Position numbers and translations under genes: made by a program. The notes below the pieces were generated by a model, which had not been told where the DNA came from, did no database searches, and saw only the letters and a list, made by a program, of their open reading frames with translations. From Acholoe squamosa (taxonomy: Eukaryota > Annelida > Polychaeta > Phyllodocida > Polynoidae): a stretch of DNA of 64,000 nucleotides. Each line of letters starts with the position of its first letter. The stretch's first letter is position 1. This document shows, in pieces, positions 42,383 through 53,289 of this stretch. The stretch lies in contig OX439040.1 in the NCBI GenBank assembly GCA_949317995.1, forward strand, positions 75,303,972 through 75,367,971. The letters run 5' to 3'.

Positions 42383-42870
42383 CCCTAAAAAGGCTGCATG
42401 ATGCCCCTGAACTCATATTTCTTGGTTGTCGTGATGCGCCGATGCAGTGCTGGAGAGTCTACTCAGTAGCACTGCATTGGTGCATCATGACGACTCTTTT
42501 TGAGGATATCGACCTCATAGGGTCAGCATGATGCCTAAATGCAGCTGTGGTGAGTAGACCCACCAGGGCTGCATTCATGCATCAGGCTGACCAGCCAGCA
42601 CCATGTATCAATGCTAAATGCAGCCCTTTTAATGATTGAGGGGCACTAATGTATCAGTCTATCAGACCCATAAGGATGCACGAATGCAGCCCTGGGGGAG
42701 GGCTCCATACATGCATCTTAATCACCACTACAAGACTGATACACTTCCAGTGGGTCAGCATGATGCACCAATGCAGTGCTGGTGAACAGACTCACCAGCA
42801 CTTCATTGGTGCATCATCCCAACCAATGGGCATGATGCACTCCTACATCAGCAGCCCTCAAAGTGTTCAA
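42383..42870. mobile_element. two adjacent cloverleaf MITEs
   Basis: Copy one (42,383-42,625): CCGATGCAGTGCTGGAGAGT hairpin, TCAGCATGATGCCTAAATGC, CACCAGGGCTGCATTCATGC. Copy two (42,632-42,870): GCACTAATGTATCAGTCTAT, CAGTGCTGGTGAACAGACTC hairpin, right end ATCAGCAGCCCTCAAAGTG. Termini are mutated in both. Confidence 0.75.
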
Positions 42871-43147
42871 GGGATAAAGCCAGGGAGACTAAGGGCCTGT
42901 ACGCCAGTCGGACCAGAGTAGATTTACTGAGTATTGATCCGAGTGAGAATCGCCTTAAGTCATTTAGCCCGTAAATCAAGGTAATTCACAGCGCCGAGAC
43001 TAGACTAGGGCAGAGCGCCTTGCTGATATGATGGCTAGCAGCCGCAGCATCTATTGTAATCATGGAAAGTGGCTTATGTGTGAGAAAGGCACAGCCCGGG
43101 GCACAGGCTATATCGGTGCTGGTGGTAGAGAGCTTGCTACTTTAAAT

Positions 43148-43516
43148 TCTCACATATAAGCTGCGGCTTATTAGTAAACCATAAGCCCTGTGTGACTTAT
43201 AGGATCAACCCAAGATAGGGGTAGGTCTTTATGTGGGTATCTAACACTATAGAACCGACCTCCATTTTCCAAGCCAGATCTGCTGCTTATAACAGCTTAT
43301 AGCTCCTCATAAGTTTGGGGTGCAGCATACATGGGAGTGGCTTTTATTTTATGTGAATAACTTCTTCCCATAGAGATAGCATTGCAGGGCCGATCCGCAC
43401 ACCCCCAGTGGCGTAACGTGTGCCGATCCACCACAGCGGCCGATCCACTGCAGCCTCGTTCTGGGTGCATGTAAACATTCAAAATGGCGGACCGACGCTC
43501 GTACGGGGAACTACGG
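43148..43516. mobile_element. TA-CCGTA element(s), diverged
   Basis: CACATATAAGCTGCGGCTTA, AACAGCTTATAGCTCCTCAT and a right terminus GGGGAACTACGG before TA. The interior near 43,380-43,500 is more CG-rich. Limits approximate. Confidence 0.45.
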
Positions 43517-43566
43517 TAATGGATTTTGCTAATTTTCAGTTAATTAGACACTCTAAAAACATAAGA

Positions 43567-43685
43567 TAAATATAGAACTAACCTCCCCTGGTGTCCTCGG
43601 TGGACAATCCACCCCTCGGGAGTTGTCTCCCTCGTGGTGGATTGACCACCTCGTACACCACAGTCGTTTAGTTCTATCTATATAT
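43567..43685. repeat. imperfect 119-bp palindrome
   Basis: ATAAATATAGAACTAACC on the left is inverse to CGTTTAGTTCTATCTATAT on the right. Inside, GGTGGACAATCCACC and GTGGTGGATTGACCACC add further inverted pairs. Probably a small inverted-repeat element. Confidence 0.6.
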
Positions 43686-43810
43686 GCCGGGATTATAATG
43701 ATTCTCCTTGGAAACTCTCCTCTTCAGTGGACTAGATTATTCAAACATGAAAGAGGTATCAAATCATAAATGCTATGAAAGAAAATAAAATGATATGAAA
43801 GAATAAATAG

Positions 43811-43963
43811 GCAAATGTCCACAAGTGGGGAGAATTTCCGAGGGTTATCTCATGCACAGTTCAGCTGCCGTAGCGCACGACGCCCGTAGGGCGGAGTGCG
43901 ATGCGGCAGCTGAACTGCAAGTGAGATAACCCTCGGAAAATCTCCCCACGAGTGTTCATTTGC
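43811..43963. repeat. 153-bp near-perfect palindrome
   Basis: Left arm GCAAATGTCCACAAGTGGGG ... CAGTTCAGCTGCCGTAGCGC is inverse, with few mismatches, to right arm GCGATGCGGCAGCTGAACTG ... GAGTGTTCATTTGC. The loop is about 20 bases (ACGACGCCCGTAGGGCGGAG). Weaker symmetry extends outward in AT-rich sequence (ATAAATAG ... ATTTATTTCATG). A later GTTATCTCACGGAGGGTGTGAGATA-like motif (44,108-44,135) repeats its inner word. Confidence 0.85.
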
Positions 43964-44029
43964 ATTTATTTCATGTTATTTTTATCTAAAACAGATAAAT
44001 AGAATAAAATTTACCAGAATGACTCGCCA

Positions 44030-44110
44030 TACGCATTGTTTACATCGCCATCTTGGAGCTATGACGTCATTAAATGGTCACATGACCTCAGCGTGTGATA
44101 TTTTCGCAGG
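44030..44110. promoter_or_regulatory. grouped YY1-, CRE- and E-box-like sites
   Basis: CGCCATCTTGG (about 44,046), the full CRE TGACGTCA (44062-44069) and TCACATGACC (44078-44087) lie within 45 bases. Such grouping occurs in animal promoters. It also adjoins a palindromic element, so it may be transposon sequence. Function unproven. Confidence 0.3.
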
Positions 44111-44294
44111 TTATCTCACGGAGGGTGTGAGATACAGCGCTGTTATGGTTAGGCTATGTGCTGTCAATATCTCGGGCATATCAACATGAAATAAATCCTA
44201 TTAACCTATGCTTCATATACATATAATGATTATGTCCTCTATATTTTGAGTCTCCACTATCTTTATTAAAGCCAGGTTCATGGGAGAGAATTTG

Positions 44295-44310
44295 TAGCTC
44301 AGTTGGTGGG
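44295..44310 (+). other. isolated Pol III A-box-like sequence
   Basis: TAGCTCAGTTGGTGGG fits the tRNA D-arm/A-box pattern very well. No B-box follows within 100 bases, so it is at most a tRNA or SINE remnant. Confidence 0.35.
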
Positions 44311-44569
44311 AAAAATAAAACAACACTTGCAACTTCATTCATGTAGGCTGGAATGTTGGCCTAGTCACCACTCCAGACAAAAACCACCCTGACATGATGT
44401 TTTTATCTCCGCCAGGTGTCTGGAGGATTTCTTTTTTAAAACCTAGTGTTGGGTTAGCTGCCCTCTGAGTCATTGACGCTGAGTCTGTACCGGGAATACT
44501 CTTAGTCAGACCAATTTGAATGAACCTTTGCAATTATCTCGTGATGTTTTGGTGATATGTAATAATATA

Positions 44570-44766
44570 CCGTATTGGCCGGTATAAGTGCCAGGCCTTT
44601 GAGTAAACGCTGGTCTTGAATAAGCGCCGGGGCTACAGGGGTATTGAAATTTTAAAATGCACTGTAATTTAAGTCTTGAATGAGCGCCGTTCTTGAATAA
44701 GGGGGGCCGGGGGTATTGCCTATTTGAAATTAATGAGCGCCCGGGCGGTTATACACGCCACTACGG
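44570..44766. mobile_element. 197-bp TA-CCGTA element (TTGAATAAGCGCC sub-family)
   Basis: TA-flanked. Starts CCGTATTGGCCGGTATAAGT and ends CGGTTATACACGCCACTACGG. The word TTGAATAAGCGCC occurs as CTTGAATAAGCGCCGG, CTTGAATGAGCGCC and ATTAATGAGCGCCCGG. Relatives are at 55.77 and 57.99 kb. Confidence 0.8.
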
Positions 44767-45329
44767 TAATTCAAATCTCCATAAACCGGTATTTGCCATA
44801 TAAGATAATTATTCAATCATAGTTATTAAGGATGCTGCATCTGGCTATGAAAAACAGGGTAGAGTCATTGCATGGGAGGGGGGGGGGTCATGGGGGCTAA
44901 TCCTATGGGGGGAGGGCAAAAATGATTGAATTAGCAAAACTTTGGCCGACCGACGGCAGTGGAATACCCGCTTAATCTGCGGATTTTTTCCCAACAAATA
45001 AAATCTGTTGGATTGGCAGAAAATGAACCTGGCTGACACACTGATACCAGCACTGTGAGATTGCCTCTCATTTAAATTCTGCAGTACATTATATATATGA
45101 CCTGCTACTTAAGATCTAACTCCATGAAGAGTGTATTTTGAAGATGCATACTGTAGCCCCTATGACCTAGACAAGGCATAGCTCAGTGCATACAGGTGGG
45201 TGGTAAGAGATTGGTGGGTGAGTGAGTTAGATTAGAGACAAGCCGCAGGTGCAAATACCACCTGTTGATGGACTATAGACCCCTCCACCAGGATACAGCA
45301 ACTTCTGCGAAAATAGACTGCCTTTTTGC

Positions 45330-45540
45330 AAGGCTGTTGCTATTGGCTGGAAGCGGGTCTGGAGCTAGTTTCTGGTGACATGCACTGATAAGAACTGATA
45401 ACATGGAACTAGCATGTCCCTGGAATTGGGTGTTACCCAGGGACAAGGTACCCATCATGGCATGTCTTATCAGTGGGGTTTACGTCAACCAGCAAAATTC
45501 AAAATGGTGGACCCACAGGACGTCAATAGTAAGCCCTATA
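45330..45540. mobile_element. dispersed repeat 'W', copy 2
   Basis: Shares CATGTCCCTGGAATTGGGTG, CCAGGGACAAGGTACCCATC, TTATCAGTGGGGTTTACGTC and CAAAATTCAAAATGG with the copies at 33.6 and 59.3 kb. It directly adjoins repeat X. Confidence 0.65.
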
Positions 45541-45544
45541 CAGA

Positions 45545-45720
45545 CTTAGCGTGTTTAATTATCAGCCAATGAAATAATTCCATCACTTCAGTGCGGGCCT
45601 CTCGGGGGGCATGTGGTACCCATCTGATAGCTGTTATCAGTGACAACCGCTGGTAACCAGCTTCAGCAATGGCTGCGCCCAGTAGACAATGCTCTACCTC
45701 GGTATAGGGCGTACAACTAC
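45545..45720. mobile_element. dispersed repeat 'X', copy 1
   Basis: ACTTAGCGTGTTTAATTATC, AGCCAATGAAATAATTCC, GGTACCCATCTGATAGCTGT, CAGCTTCAGCAATGGCTGCG, CTACCTCGGTATAGGGCG. Relatives: 51,920-52,030 (partial), 55,015-55,215 (same strand) and 55,850-56,035 (opposite strand). Inverse ends GACTTAGC-GGTTTAATTA / TACCTCGGTAT suggest a MITE. Confidence 0.6.
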
Positions 45721-46749
45721 AATTCTGCGATTTTTAATTTAAATGTAGATTCTGAGTGATACATGCTTGCAATAATATGATTGGGAATATGAATCAATTC
45801 ACGACCAGTTTTGAGAAACCACTAAGATCACAGCGTTTCAACAAAAGAAAAAATATATAGATAAACACTGATAACAGACGGTAAAGTGGCCCCCCTAAGA
45901 TACCTGAAGTGAAACCCAGGGACAGATCATCCCACTTTGGTCCGCGTTATCTCACATTAACCACAAATATCTACTACCATACACATTTCATTTGCCTTTG
46001 TACTATCACACACATGCCAATAGAGTACTTAGGGACGATTAGATTTGATAAAAACATGGAGATAAGCCAATACAGGTGACTCTTCAAAACCTAACTCACT
46101 TTGAAATTATTTCTTTTTTTCTGTTGGAAATCAGGAAGTAATGTATAAGAAGAGTTATGCTCTGTAGTATACTCCTACCGTAAAAGCTATATATTAGCTG
46201 TGGTTTAGACTGTTAAACCATTGTCACAAATCAAATTAATTTTGGTACTTTTTAAACTAAAATCAGCATTGAGCATTTGCTCAAGACCTTTGTCCTGGGG
46301 GGAGATTACGGTAATACTCTAAAAACCTCAAACAGCAAAGTGTTGATAAGATCTTCATAAAATTTCTGTCACACTCATTTGGCCAAATTAGAAGTTTGTA
46401 GAATAGAAATAAATCATGTTAAGAATTCAACACTACCTGGAGATATCTTCTGTTTTCTTTCTCCAGAAAATGAAAATACTTATAAAACCTCTAAGTGTTG
46501 GTAAAATCTACATAAAAGTCCTACTCCATTCATAACTCCTATAGGGAGGTGTTATATCTCCAAAGTACTGATTTATCAGAATGCTCCATCTGCCATTTGT
46601 TACGAGCATCCGCCCATGTAGTTTCCATATTGGATAGAACATGATGATTCCCCCATGTCCATACTCCATAGGCAATCCTTCTGAGTGATGAATCAGTATA
46701 TCTATATTTCTTTACTATCCATCACACTAAAACCCACCTCTGGTCCTTT

Positions 46750-47165
46750 CAGTGCCGCATACTGATTTGACACACTATGGCATTTGGTCATCATGATGCA
46801 TGAATGCAGCCCTGGGGCGTAACTCGCCAAGGCTGCATTCATGCGTCATTCTGACCCTATGTGATTTACCGTAAATCCCCGGTCATAAGCCGGCCCTGGT
46901 CATAAGCCGGGGGGTGAGTTCAGGGAAATCCTATAAGCCGATTTTGGTGTCAAATTTTTCCCATTTTCTCTTTATTCTATAGTAAAAAAAAACACCGGTC
47001 ATAAGCCGGGGGGGGGGGGACTTTGGGAAAAATTTAGAAGCCGGTTTGGGCCCAAAATAGAAAAAAAAATCCGGCTTATGACCAGGGATTTACGGTGTAC
47101 TCTCTGGTAGGCATAATGAAGGGTGGTGAGTCAACGTGTCAGCACTGCATTGGTGCATCATTCTG
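46750..47165. mobile_element. cloverleaf MITE split by a TA-CCGTA element
   Basis: Left part GTGCCGCATACTGATTTGAC to CTGACCCTATGTGATT with a complete hairpin (GCAGCCCTGGGGCGTAACTC / GCCAAGGCTGCATTC). The right part resumes after 47,097 with TCTGGTAGGCATAATGAAGG and the CAGCACTGCATTGGTGCATC hairpin arm. The end is lost. Confidence 0.75.
46869..47095. mobile_element. 227-bp TA-CCGTA element (CCGGTCATAAGCCGG sub-family)
   Basis: Starts CCGTAAATCCCCGGTCATAA; ends ACCAGGGATTTACGG. Left flank TA; right flank TGTA with the first base altered. Nearly collinear with 40,665-40,885. Inserted within a cloverleaf MITE linker. Confidence 0.87.
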
Positions 47166-47169
47166 ACAA

Positions 47170-49425
47170 CACGCGTTTTTCCACATGTCATGGAATGTCA
47201 TAAAATAAAAAGTTGTCAGGGAAAGTCAAAGTTATTGCTTCATAAATTAGGAAAACTGAATATTTCATAGCAAAATCCATTGGAATTACAATTTTGCCTA
47301 CCTCAGTTGGAGAAATTTTGGGGGGGGGTCATACTAGACTATATATCCAAAATAGGTAATTATGTCAAGGAAAATATCAAATTTTGTCATGGAAAGTCAT
47401 GGAAATTTCAGTGTGAGGATTTTGTGGGAACCCTGCACGACATAACCTTGCACATATCACGTTTCCCTTGGAGGGTTAGTTGACACATTTAGACATATTG
47501 GCTGTCGGTGCCCTGTGGACCTCTCCACATGTCCACAACTCATCCTCAGGTACGTACTGACAGCGTTATAACCGTGGAAAATGTCGAGTATATTTACTCG
47601 CGGCACGCCTCTTGCTATATGTCTGTGGACACCCGCCTACAAATAGGTCAGCGGAACAGGCCCACTCTCATAGGGTATTGACATAGGACAGGGAAAAAAA
47701 GCATAATGCTTATGGATATTGTCCTGAATACATCTTTATGACGGGTAATAAGGAGTGTAGTGCACTTAATGTACTGGATATTGTGCTAGAAATGGGGAGT
47801 CAGAATCAGATCTGAGAGCGGAACAGTTTTGAGACGATAACAAGACATAGATATGAAATAAAATTATTTCAAATAAAATGATGGTCAGTAAAGGAATAGG
47901 ATATGGAGATGTCGATAACCATTGCAGGTGAAAGATAATATGAACAGGGAGGATGGTACAGGGAAGGAAAATGTTGATAAAATGTAGGGAAAGATATTGA
48001 CACATATGGGAAACACAGGAAAAGGCTTTTGAGACTTGTGTGTGAAAGCTACTATAGGGAGGACTGGGACCAAATTGATGATTTTCTTAATATCATAATC
48101 AGGGGAATTCTACCAGCTTTTATACTTCCACGATCATTCTCACACATAAGGAAAACAATGGAAATTTAAGATCTAAATTTCAATGGGGGCCCTAAATAAA
48201 GATACTGCAGGGCTGTCATATTTATGTGGCTTGATAAGAGGTGTAATGTATATGACCAAAATATGTCCATTGAATGGTAAAACATCTGAACAGATAATGC
48301 TGATATAAAAGATGTAAGGTGATAACCCCATTGCAACAGATCAAAGTGCTGGGTGAGGAGGTCAAGTTGCTATATCTATACAACCACTTGACAGATAAGA
48401 TACATGTAGCACTCATTGTAGTTACTTTAGAACAACTACAAACAGATATTAGATATCTTTGGCCACACCTATGAAGTGATTGGCAATACTTCTGATTAAA
48501 CTTAGTAGTTGTGTTGAACCGAGCCAGCTCCTATTTATCATAAAGGTGCATATAACCACATACATACAGTCTGATTTCAGAGGAAAGTTGCACCTAGGAG
48601 TCTACTCTCGGCACTTTAAGTACTATCATGTATTGAAAAAAGGAACATGTGTAAGCCTTGGGAACAGGAGGCATTTTATAAGGTTTATAAACTATGTCTT
48701 ATAAACAAGTCGTCTCATACTGATGCACGTTCTACTGGCTCAGTTATGCAGAGCACCAAACTATGAAGATCATGTATGACAGATGTTGAGTGGAATTTCT
48801 GTCAGATTCCAACACAGGGCAGCCACATAACACTTGTTTATAGATAAATAGGTACAACAGATGTCTGGGTCGCACTACCATTAGTTCAGAATAGACTGGA
48901 CATGATTATGGCTGTTCTATATAATATACTCTGGTCGAATGCAGAGATGCCTCCTTTCCTTGCTTTGATAAGGATTTAGGTATTGAAATATATCAATATC
49001 CGGGGGAAAGGTGTCTGAAATCATACCAGGGTTCCATCAAATGAGCTGCGCCTTATATCTGGCATTCTAAAGTAATGACCCAAATTGACTAGACATTGGT
49101 TGTACTCTGTCATCATTCAGACACACCCTATTCTATAGCATCACAAGTAGACTGGAGCCTAGCTCAGTTATTGGTTTGCCTGTTCCTGGGCATATGGTTG
49201 TCGATTGAATAAATAATGAATAATAAGAGTGTGTGTAAAGCTGTGTTACCCAATGATGAATACATACATGTGTAATATAGGATGAAGGATTGTGCTGAGA
49301 TATCCCACACCCATGTATATCAAGGGAAGTGTCATGGAGGGGACACTATGTAATGAAATATACATGTGCACCTAGAGCTGTGTAGGGGGAAAATGGGGTT
49401 ATATATTGTTGGTTGTAAAATGTTG
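47170..49425. other. no gene recognised
   Basis: AT-rich with few repeats; this is the longest stretch of the window without an identified element. GTCATGGAAAGTCATGGAAA-type short repeats lie near 47,380. Open frames are short and without motifs. I see no exon with paired splice sites here. Confidence 0.4.
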
Positions 49426-49430
49426 AAGTA

Positions 49431-49656
49431 CCGTAAAACCCCAGTCATAAGCTCATCTTTTTTCGCTGTTTTTGTTCAAAATCGGCTTCTGTTTTTCTTT
49501 ACCAAAGTCTAACCCCAGCTTATGACCGGGATTTTTTTACTATAGATTATAGAGAAAACTTTTTAAATTTTGCCCCAAAATAGGATTATAACATTCTCTC
49601 AAAAAAATCTACCCCCGGCTTATGACAGGGGTTGGCTTATGACTGAGGTTTTATGG
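49431..49656. mobile_element. 226-bp TA-CCGTA element (CCGGTCATAAGCCGG sub-family), inverted
   Basis: TA-flanked. Starts CCGTAAAACCCCAGTCATAA and ends CTTATGACTGAGGTTTTATGG. Inner words CAGCTTATGACCGGG and CCCGGCTTATGACAGGGG. The terminus is AAAACCCC rather than AAATCCCC. Confidence 0.82.
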
Positions 49657-50063
49657 TACATAGAATGAGTGTGAAAGGCAATAATGGGTTTAGTCATGAA
49701 AAATTCTTCTCTTGTCTTGGGTTTGAATCAGTACATATAAATAATTGAAAGGCATCAAAGTGCATGTGCCAGATGGTAGGGATAAGAATCATACATCTCA
49801 ATAAAAAATCGGTTAAAATTTTGTAAAACTTACTCTGTGCTTATAGCATCAAGTGAATAGATTGTAGGTAATATTAATGATGGAGTAGTCTTTGATAAAC
49901 TATTATAGGCCATCTTGGCCTGTTTTTGATCTATGTGATACCAAGATTTGAATATAACCAGCAATAATTATATTGGTTATTTGCCAGTGTGTCAAAATAT
50001 GTAGTTGAATAACTCTTGATCGACAAAACTAATTCATATTTGTCTCTTTCTTTCTGTTTTCAG

Positions 50064-50139
50064 CAATTTAGGCGAGGAAGCCGGTTGCTGTGTGCACGAC
50101 TTCAGTATTGTACCAGTGCCAGTTCTCCAGCAACGCAAG
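50064..50139 (+). CDS. candidate 76-nt internal coding exon, gene unknown
   Basis: A strong acceptor (TTTGTCTCTTTCTTTCTGTT then TTCAG, ending 50,063) and a consensus donor (AAG|GTATGT at 50,140) bracket 76 bases. Two frames are open. Frame 0 reads QFRRGSRLLCARLQYC then TSASSPATQ: five Arg, no acidic residue and many Ser/Leu/Cys, like a mitochondrial targeting presequence; it would enter in phase 0 and leave in phase 1. The frame starting at the second base reads NLGEEAGCCVHDFSIVPVPV then LQQRK, leaving in phase 0. The third frame has an early stop. No partner exon could be placed confidently, so the product is unknown. It is the best exon signal in the window, but one splice-site pair can arise by chance. 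Confidence 0.4.
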
Positions 50140-50144
50140 GTATG

Positions 50145-51085
50145 TACTACTTAAAGACAATGATGTCGCACAATTTGCGAAATGAATTCTGAATGACCAT
50201 TAAAATACTCCTAAACTTAGATCGAATTGTCTGTACAAGATGTTGCTGCATAAGTTTAATGAAGAGGCGATTGGTCTCATGAACCTACCGGTACCCCTTT
50301 TCCCTTGTTATTTCAAACCAACTTCGTTCTGAGGAGTAGTCGGTGGAAGAAATACCTCGTCCATTTATCCAGTATTTCAAACCAACTTCAATAATTGTGC
50401 AACAACCTTCCCCCCATTTCATACAGGTCTAGACTTGTATTTGACAATGTTATTGAAGGGATAGATTTGGCCTATTTTGTAAACAGAGAAATAATAACAG
50501 GGTAGATGCATTTAGAGGAACATTTGCAATGGTGCCAAGCAATAAGGATGACATTCCCAAGCAGAAGCACCAAGAAAGAAATTTAATATGTCTATTTAGA
50601 AGCATTTATAGGTGTCTAAGTCTTTTGAAAGCAAGAACAAAGCTAGGCCACAGAATTGATATCTACCAGGAAGGTCTTTTTAGATTCAGCCACAAGATAT
50701 ATATACATGTTACTCACTGAGTCCTAAATACCATTGGCTTATATCCAGCACATGTTGTTATGTTAGTATTTAGTGTCAGCTCCCCCTCAGGACCCCTAAC
50801 ACTGACACATGTTTGTGTAAACCTGACACAGACCCCTTATTATCTAACCCTGTTTAGTTGTGACTAGTGGACTTGGCAAGTATCAATAATGCAATATAGT
50901 TTGTTTTTTTTTGTGTTTTTTTAAATCTAGTTGGGATATTAAGCTATTAATGTATTGATAACCTAGGAGGAGGTGAGGTTTGCTAGAAATATTCGCGGTC
51001 CATCATAAAAGTCAGACTGTGCTGGCAGCTGGGTCACAAAGGAGGTTTTGTGATAGGCCAGAGAAGCCGTGAGCAACTAAAAGAA
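50145..51085. other. no further exon recognised
   Basis: A second good acceptor (CCTTCCCCCCATTTCATACA then G, ending about 50,426) lies 287 bases after the candidate exon's donor. It opens a frame reading SRLVFDNVIEGIDLAYFVNR, but that frame's phase does not match either open frame of the 50,064 exon. Confidence 0.3.
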
Positions 51086-51091
51086 GCCCTA

Positions 51092-51382
51092 CCGTAATCT
51101 CCCGCATATAAGGCGCAGCCCGCGTATAAGGCGCACCCAGAGTTTAGAGATTTGACCACAAAAATAAAAGATTCATAACTTTTGTTCTACTGAATGGATT
51201 TTGAAAATTCAAAAACCTATGTGTTGCATGGACCCCCCAGACCCCCCTGGACCCCATATTCAGCTGATAAGGTTATATGGGAGTGTAAGATATCAAAATG
51301 AAGGTCTTGATCTCCCCCTTGGGGATATAGAAAGAACTAAAACCTCTCGTATAAGACGCGCCTCATACGCGGTAGATTACAG
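51092..51382. mobile_element. 291-bp TA-CCGTA element (GCGTATAAGGCGC type)
   Basis: Starts CCGTAATCTCCCGCATATAA; ends CATACGCGGTAGATTACAG; TA on both sides. The unique interior (TGAATGGATTTTGAAAATTC, CCCCCCAGACCCCCCTGG) is shared in inverse orientation with 52,626-52,898, so the two form one sub-family. Confidence 0.85.
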
Positions 51383-51919
51383 TATCATGCTGTCTGGATG
51401 CCCAAAATTATAATAGCATGACACCTATTAGCGTCACGAAAGGTGAGACGGTGGAACCAGCAGAGAAGAAGGTGAGAGCTGGCGAGTGGCAATTATGAAC
51501 CACCTTAATGTCAAATATTCAGAACATGGTCTGACTAGCACCTGCCCAGGGCCATATCCATAATAACACAAGCACCTTTACGGTCCTCCAGTGCGGAAGG
51601 CCTGACAGGAGGCCTAGCGCCAATGAGCTCAGAGAGTGGGTTCTTACCTCTAAATGAGCAATGTCATTATTTCTAAAAGAGCAATTGCATTGTAGTAAGT
51701 GCATGGCAAATCTGTGTGAAAATGATAATTGGGCATGAGATGCCTCCATGTGCCAATCAGTATCTAACTTATCCCCTTCAATGGTTAAAGCTAGATCTGG
51801 AAGCTTATGAATGAGTAGAGTCACCTTCATGTTTATTTATCTATAAACGCTCTGTATTCTACAGGGGTCAGTTGGGATAGCTTTTGAACCAAAGGAGTTA
51901 TTCTCCAAATTCGCTGTTG

Positions 51920-52030
51920 AATTCAAAGCAGATGACTGGTACCCATGATGATGGATGTTATCAGTGCCAGGTTCAGTAATGGCTACGTCCACTGGACAGC
52001 CCTGTTGTCCACTATTGATAGTGCACTACT
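51920..52030. mobile_element. partial dispersed repeat 'X'
   Basis: GACTGGTACCCATGATGATG, TGTTATCAGTGCCAGGTTCA and GTAATGGCTACGTCCACTGG match the centre of repeat X at 45.6 and 55.1 kb. Confidence 0.5.
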
Positions 52031-52309
52031 ATCCACAAAAGTGTCACTGAAAAAGGATTTCACAATTCTAAGAACTGGACCAGGTTTCTAAAGCCACAGC
52101 TTAAACTGATCCCTGGTAGGACTGCTACAGTACAAGCAGTAGTGGTCCGGCTACTTGTAGGTATTATTAGCCACTAAGTGATCCACCTCCAGGGTCCAGT
52201 CCCAAGGTGGTACGGTATGGAGAGCTCTGATCCCCCATACAAACCACACTAAATCGTAAGTCCTCCTTGGGCATTTCTGACTTTAACCCTCTATAAGCCT
52301 GCATGCAGC

Positions 52310-52530
52310 CTAAAGATTCATGTTATAGGATCAGCATGAGGCATGAAATTCAGAGATGCCACTTTTGGATTTACATTTAAACATTGAGAAAGTTCGGATA
52401 ATTTCCAAACTTTTAGTTAGTGAGTCACAAAAAAAAAAGCGGGAATGGTGAGTTACTCATCAAGTGTGCATTCAAAGCATCATAATGACAACTAGACATT
52501 CAGTAAAGGCGCCTTATGGTACTTAAAGGT
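52310..52530. mobile_element. very degenerate cloverleaf-like sequence
   Basis: ATAGGATCAGCATGAGGCAT, GGTGAGTTACTCATC and GCATCATAATGACAACTAGA-like words in the expected order, with no termini. Confidence 0.3.
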
Positions 52531-52625
52531 TTGAGCTCCATGCTGTGCAGGGGTGTAACTAACATGAGTACTACTTATCCAGCACCTGGGCCCCATTTAC
52601 TTAAAAGTCCCCCAATCACTGACTA

Positions 52626-52898
52626 CCGTAATCTCCCGTGTATAAGGCGCGTCTTATACGGGGGGTTTTAGTTCTCATTGTATCCACAAGGGGGGCTCCA
52701 AGACCTTTCTTTTGATATGTTACATGCCTCCTTAACCATAATAGGATATATGGGGACCCAGGGGGGTCTATGGAGCCCAAGTTACACATAGGTCTATGAA
52801 TTTTTAAAATTCATTCAGTAGAACCAAAGTTATGAATTTTTATTTTTTTTGAGAATTTTCCAAAATTCTAGGTGTGCCTTATACGCGGGAGATTACGG
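52626..52898. mobile_element. 273-bp TA-CCGTA element, inverse partner of 51,092-51,382
   Basis: TA-flanked. Starts CCGTAATCTCCCGTGTATAA; ends ATACGCGGGAGATTACGG. The interior GACCCAGGGGGGTCTATGGA and GAATTTTTAAAATTCATTCA matches the inverse of the 51.1-kb copy. Confidence 0.85.
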
Positions 52899-53102
52899 TA
52901 GCAGTTATTAGTCCAACCCAGCCCCACAAGGTGGCTTTCTACTGATGTGCCCAGATGCAGAGGTAAGCCGCTGTCTGATTGGCCTAAAGGTAGAAGTGCT
53001 CTGATTGGGCTAAATTACATGGTACTTTTACAAGGAAGTGGAGATGGAGGTTAGATGGTCTGTAAGTGTAATATGTGGTTGGTGGAAGATTGCTATAGGT
53101 AG

Positions 53103-53286
53103 AAACATAAAGTCCAGCTCATAAGCCGACCTCGGCCATCAGCCGGGGTAGACAATAAGGAAATGCTAGGATCCAATTGTAATCTATTGTAATAAAACCT
53201 AGTCACTAGCTAGGGGTAGAATATAGAAGCTGGTTTTGACCAAAAATTGCAAAGAAAGATAAGCATATGACCGGGGTTTTATGGTA
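53103..53286. mobile_element. TA-CCGTA element (CCGGTCATAAGCCGG sub-family), diverged
   Basis: AGCTCATAAGCCGACCTCGG, CCATCAGCCGGGG, ATATGACCGGGGTTTTATGG. The left terminus is mutated. Confidence 0.65.
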
Positions 53287-53289
53287 GTT

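Noticed and set aside
46440..46500. Micro-exon after CTTCTGTTTTCTTTCTCCAG
   Set aside because: The segment is only 34 nt with a weak GTAAAA donor and low-complexity Lys-rich translation.
50406..50490. Exon after the acceptor at about 50,426 (frame with FDNVIEGIDLAYF)
   Set aside because: Its open phase matches neither open frame of the 50,064 exon, and the AACAGG|GTAGAT donor is followed by no continuing signal.
51519..51830. 103-residue minus-strand open frame
   Set aside because: No recognisable motif, no splice context, and it lies between transposons. Length alone is not convincing in 64 kb.
51857..51950. Possible terminal exon (GSVGIAFEPKELFSKF...)
   Set aside because: Phase would fit one frame of the 50,064 exon, but the acceptor is modest and the last third overlaps repeat X, so chance is as likely.
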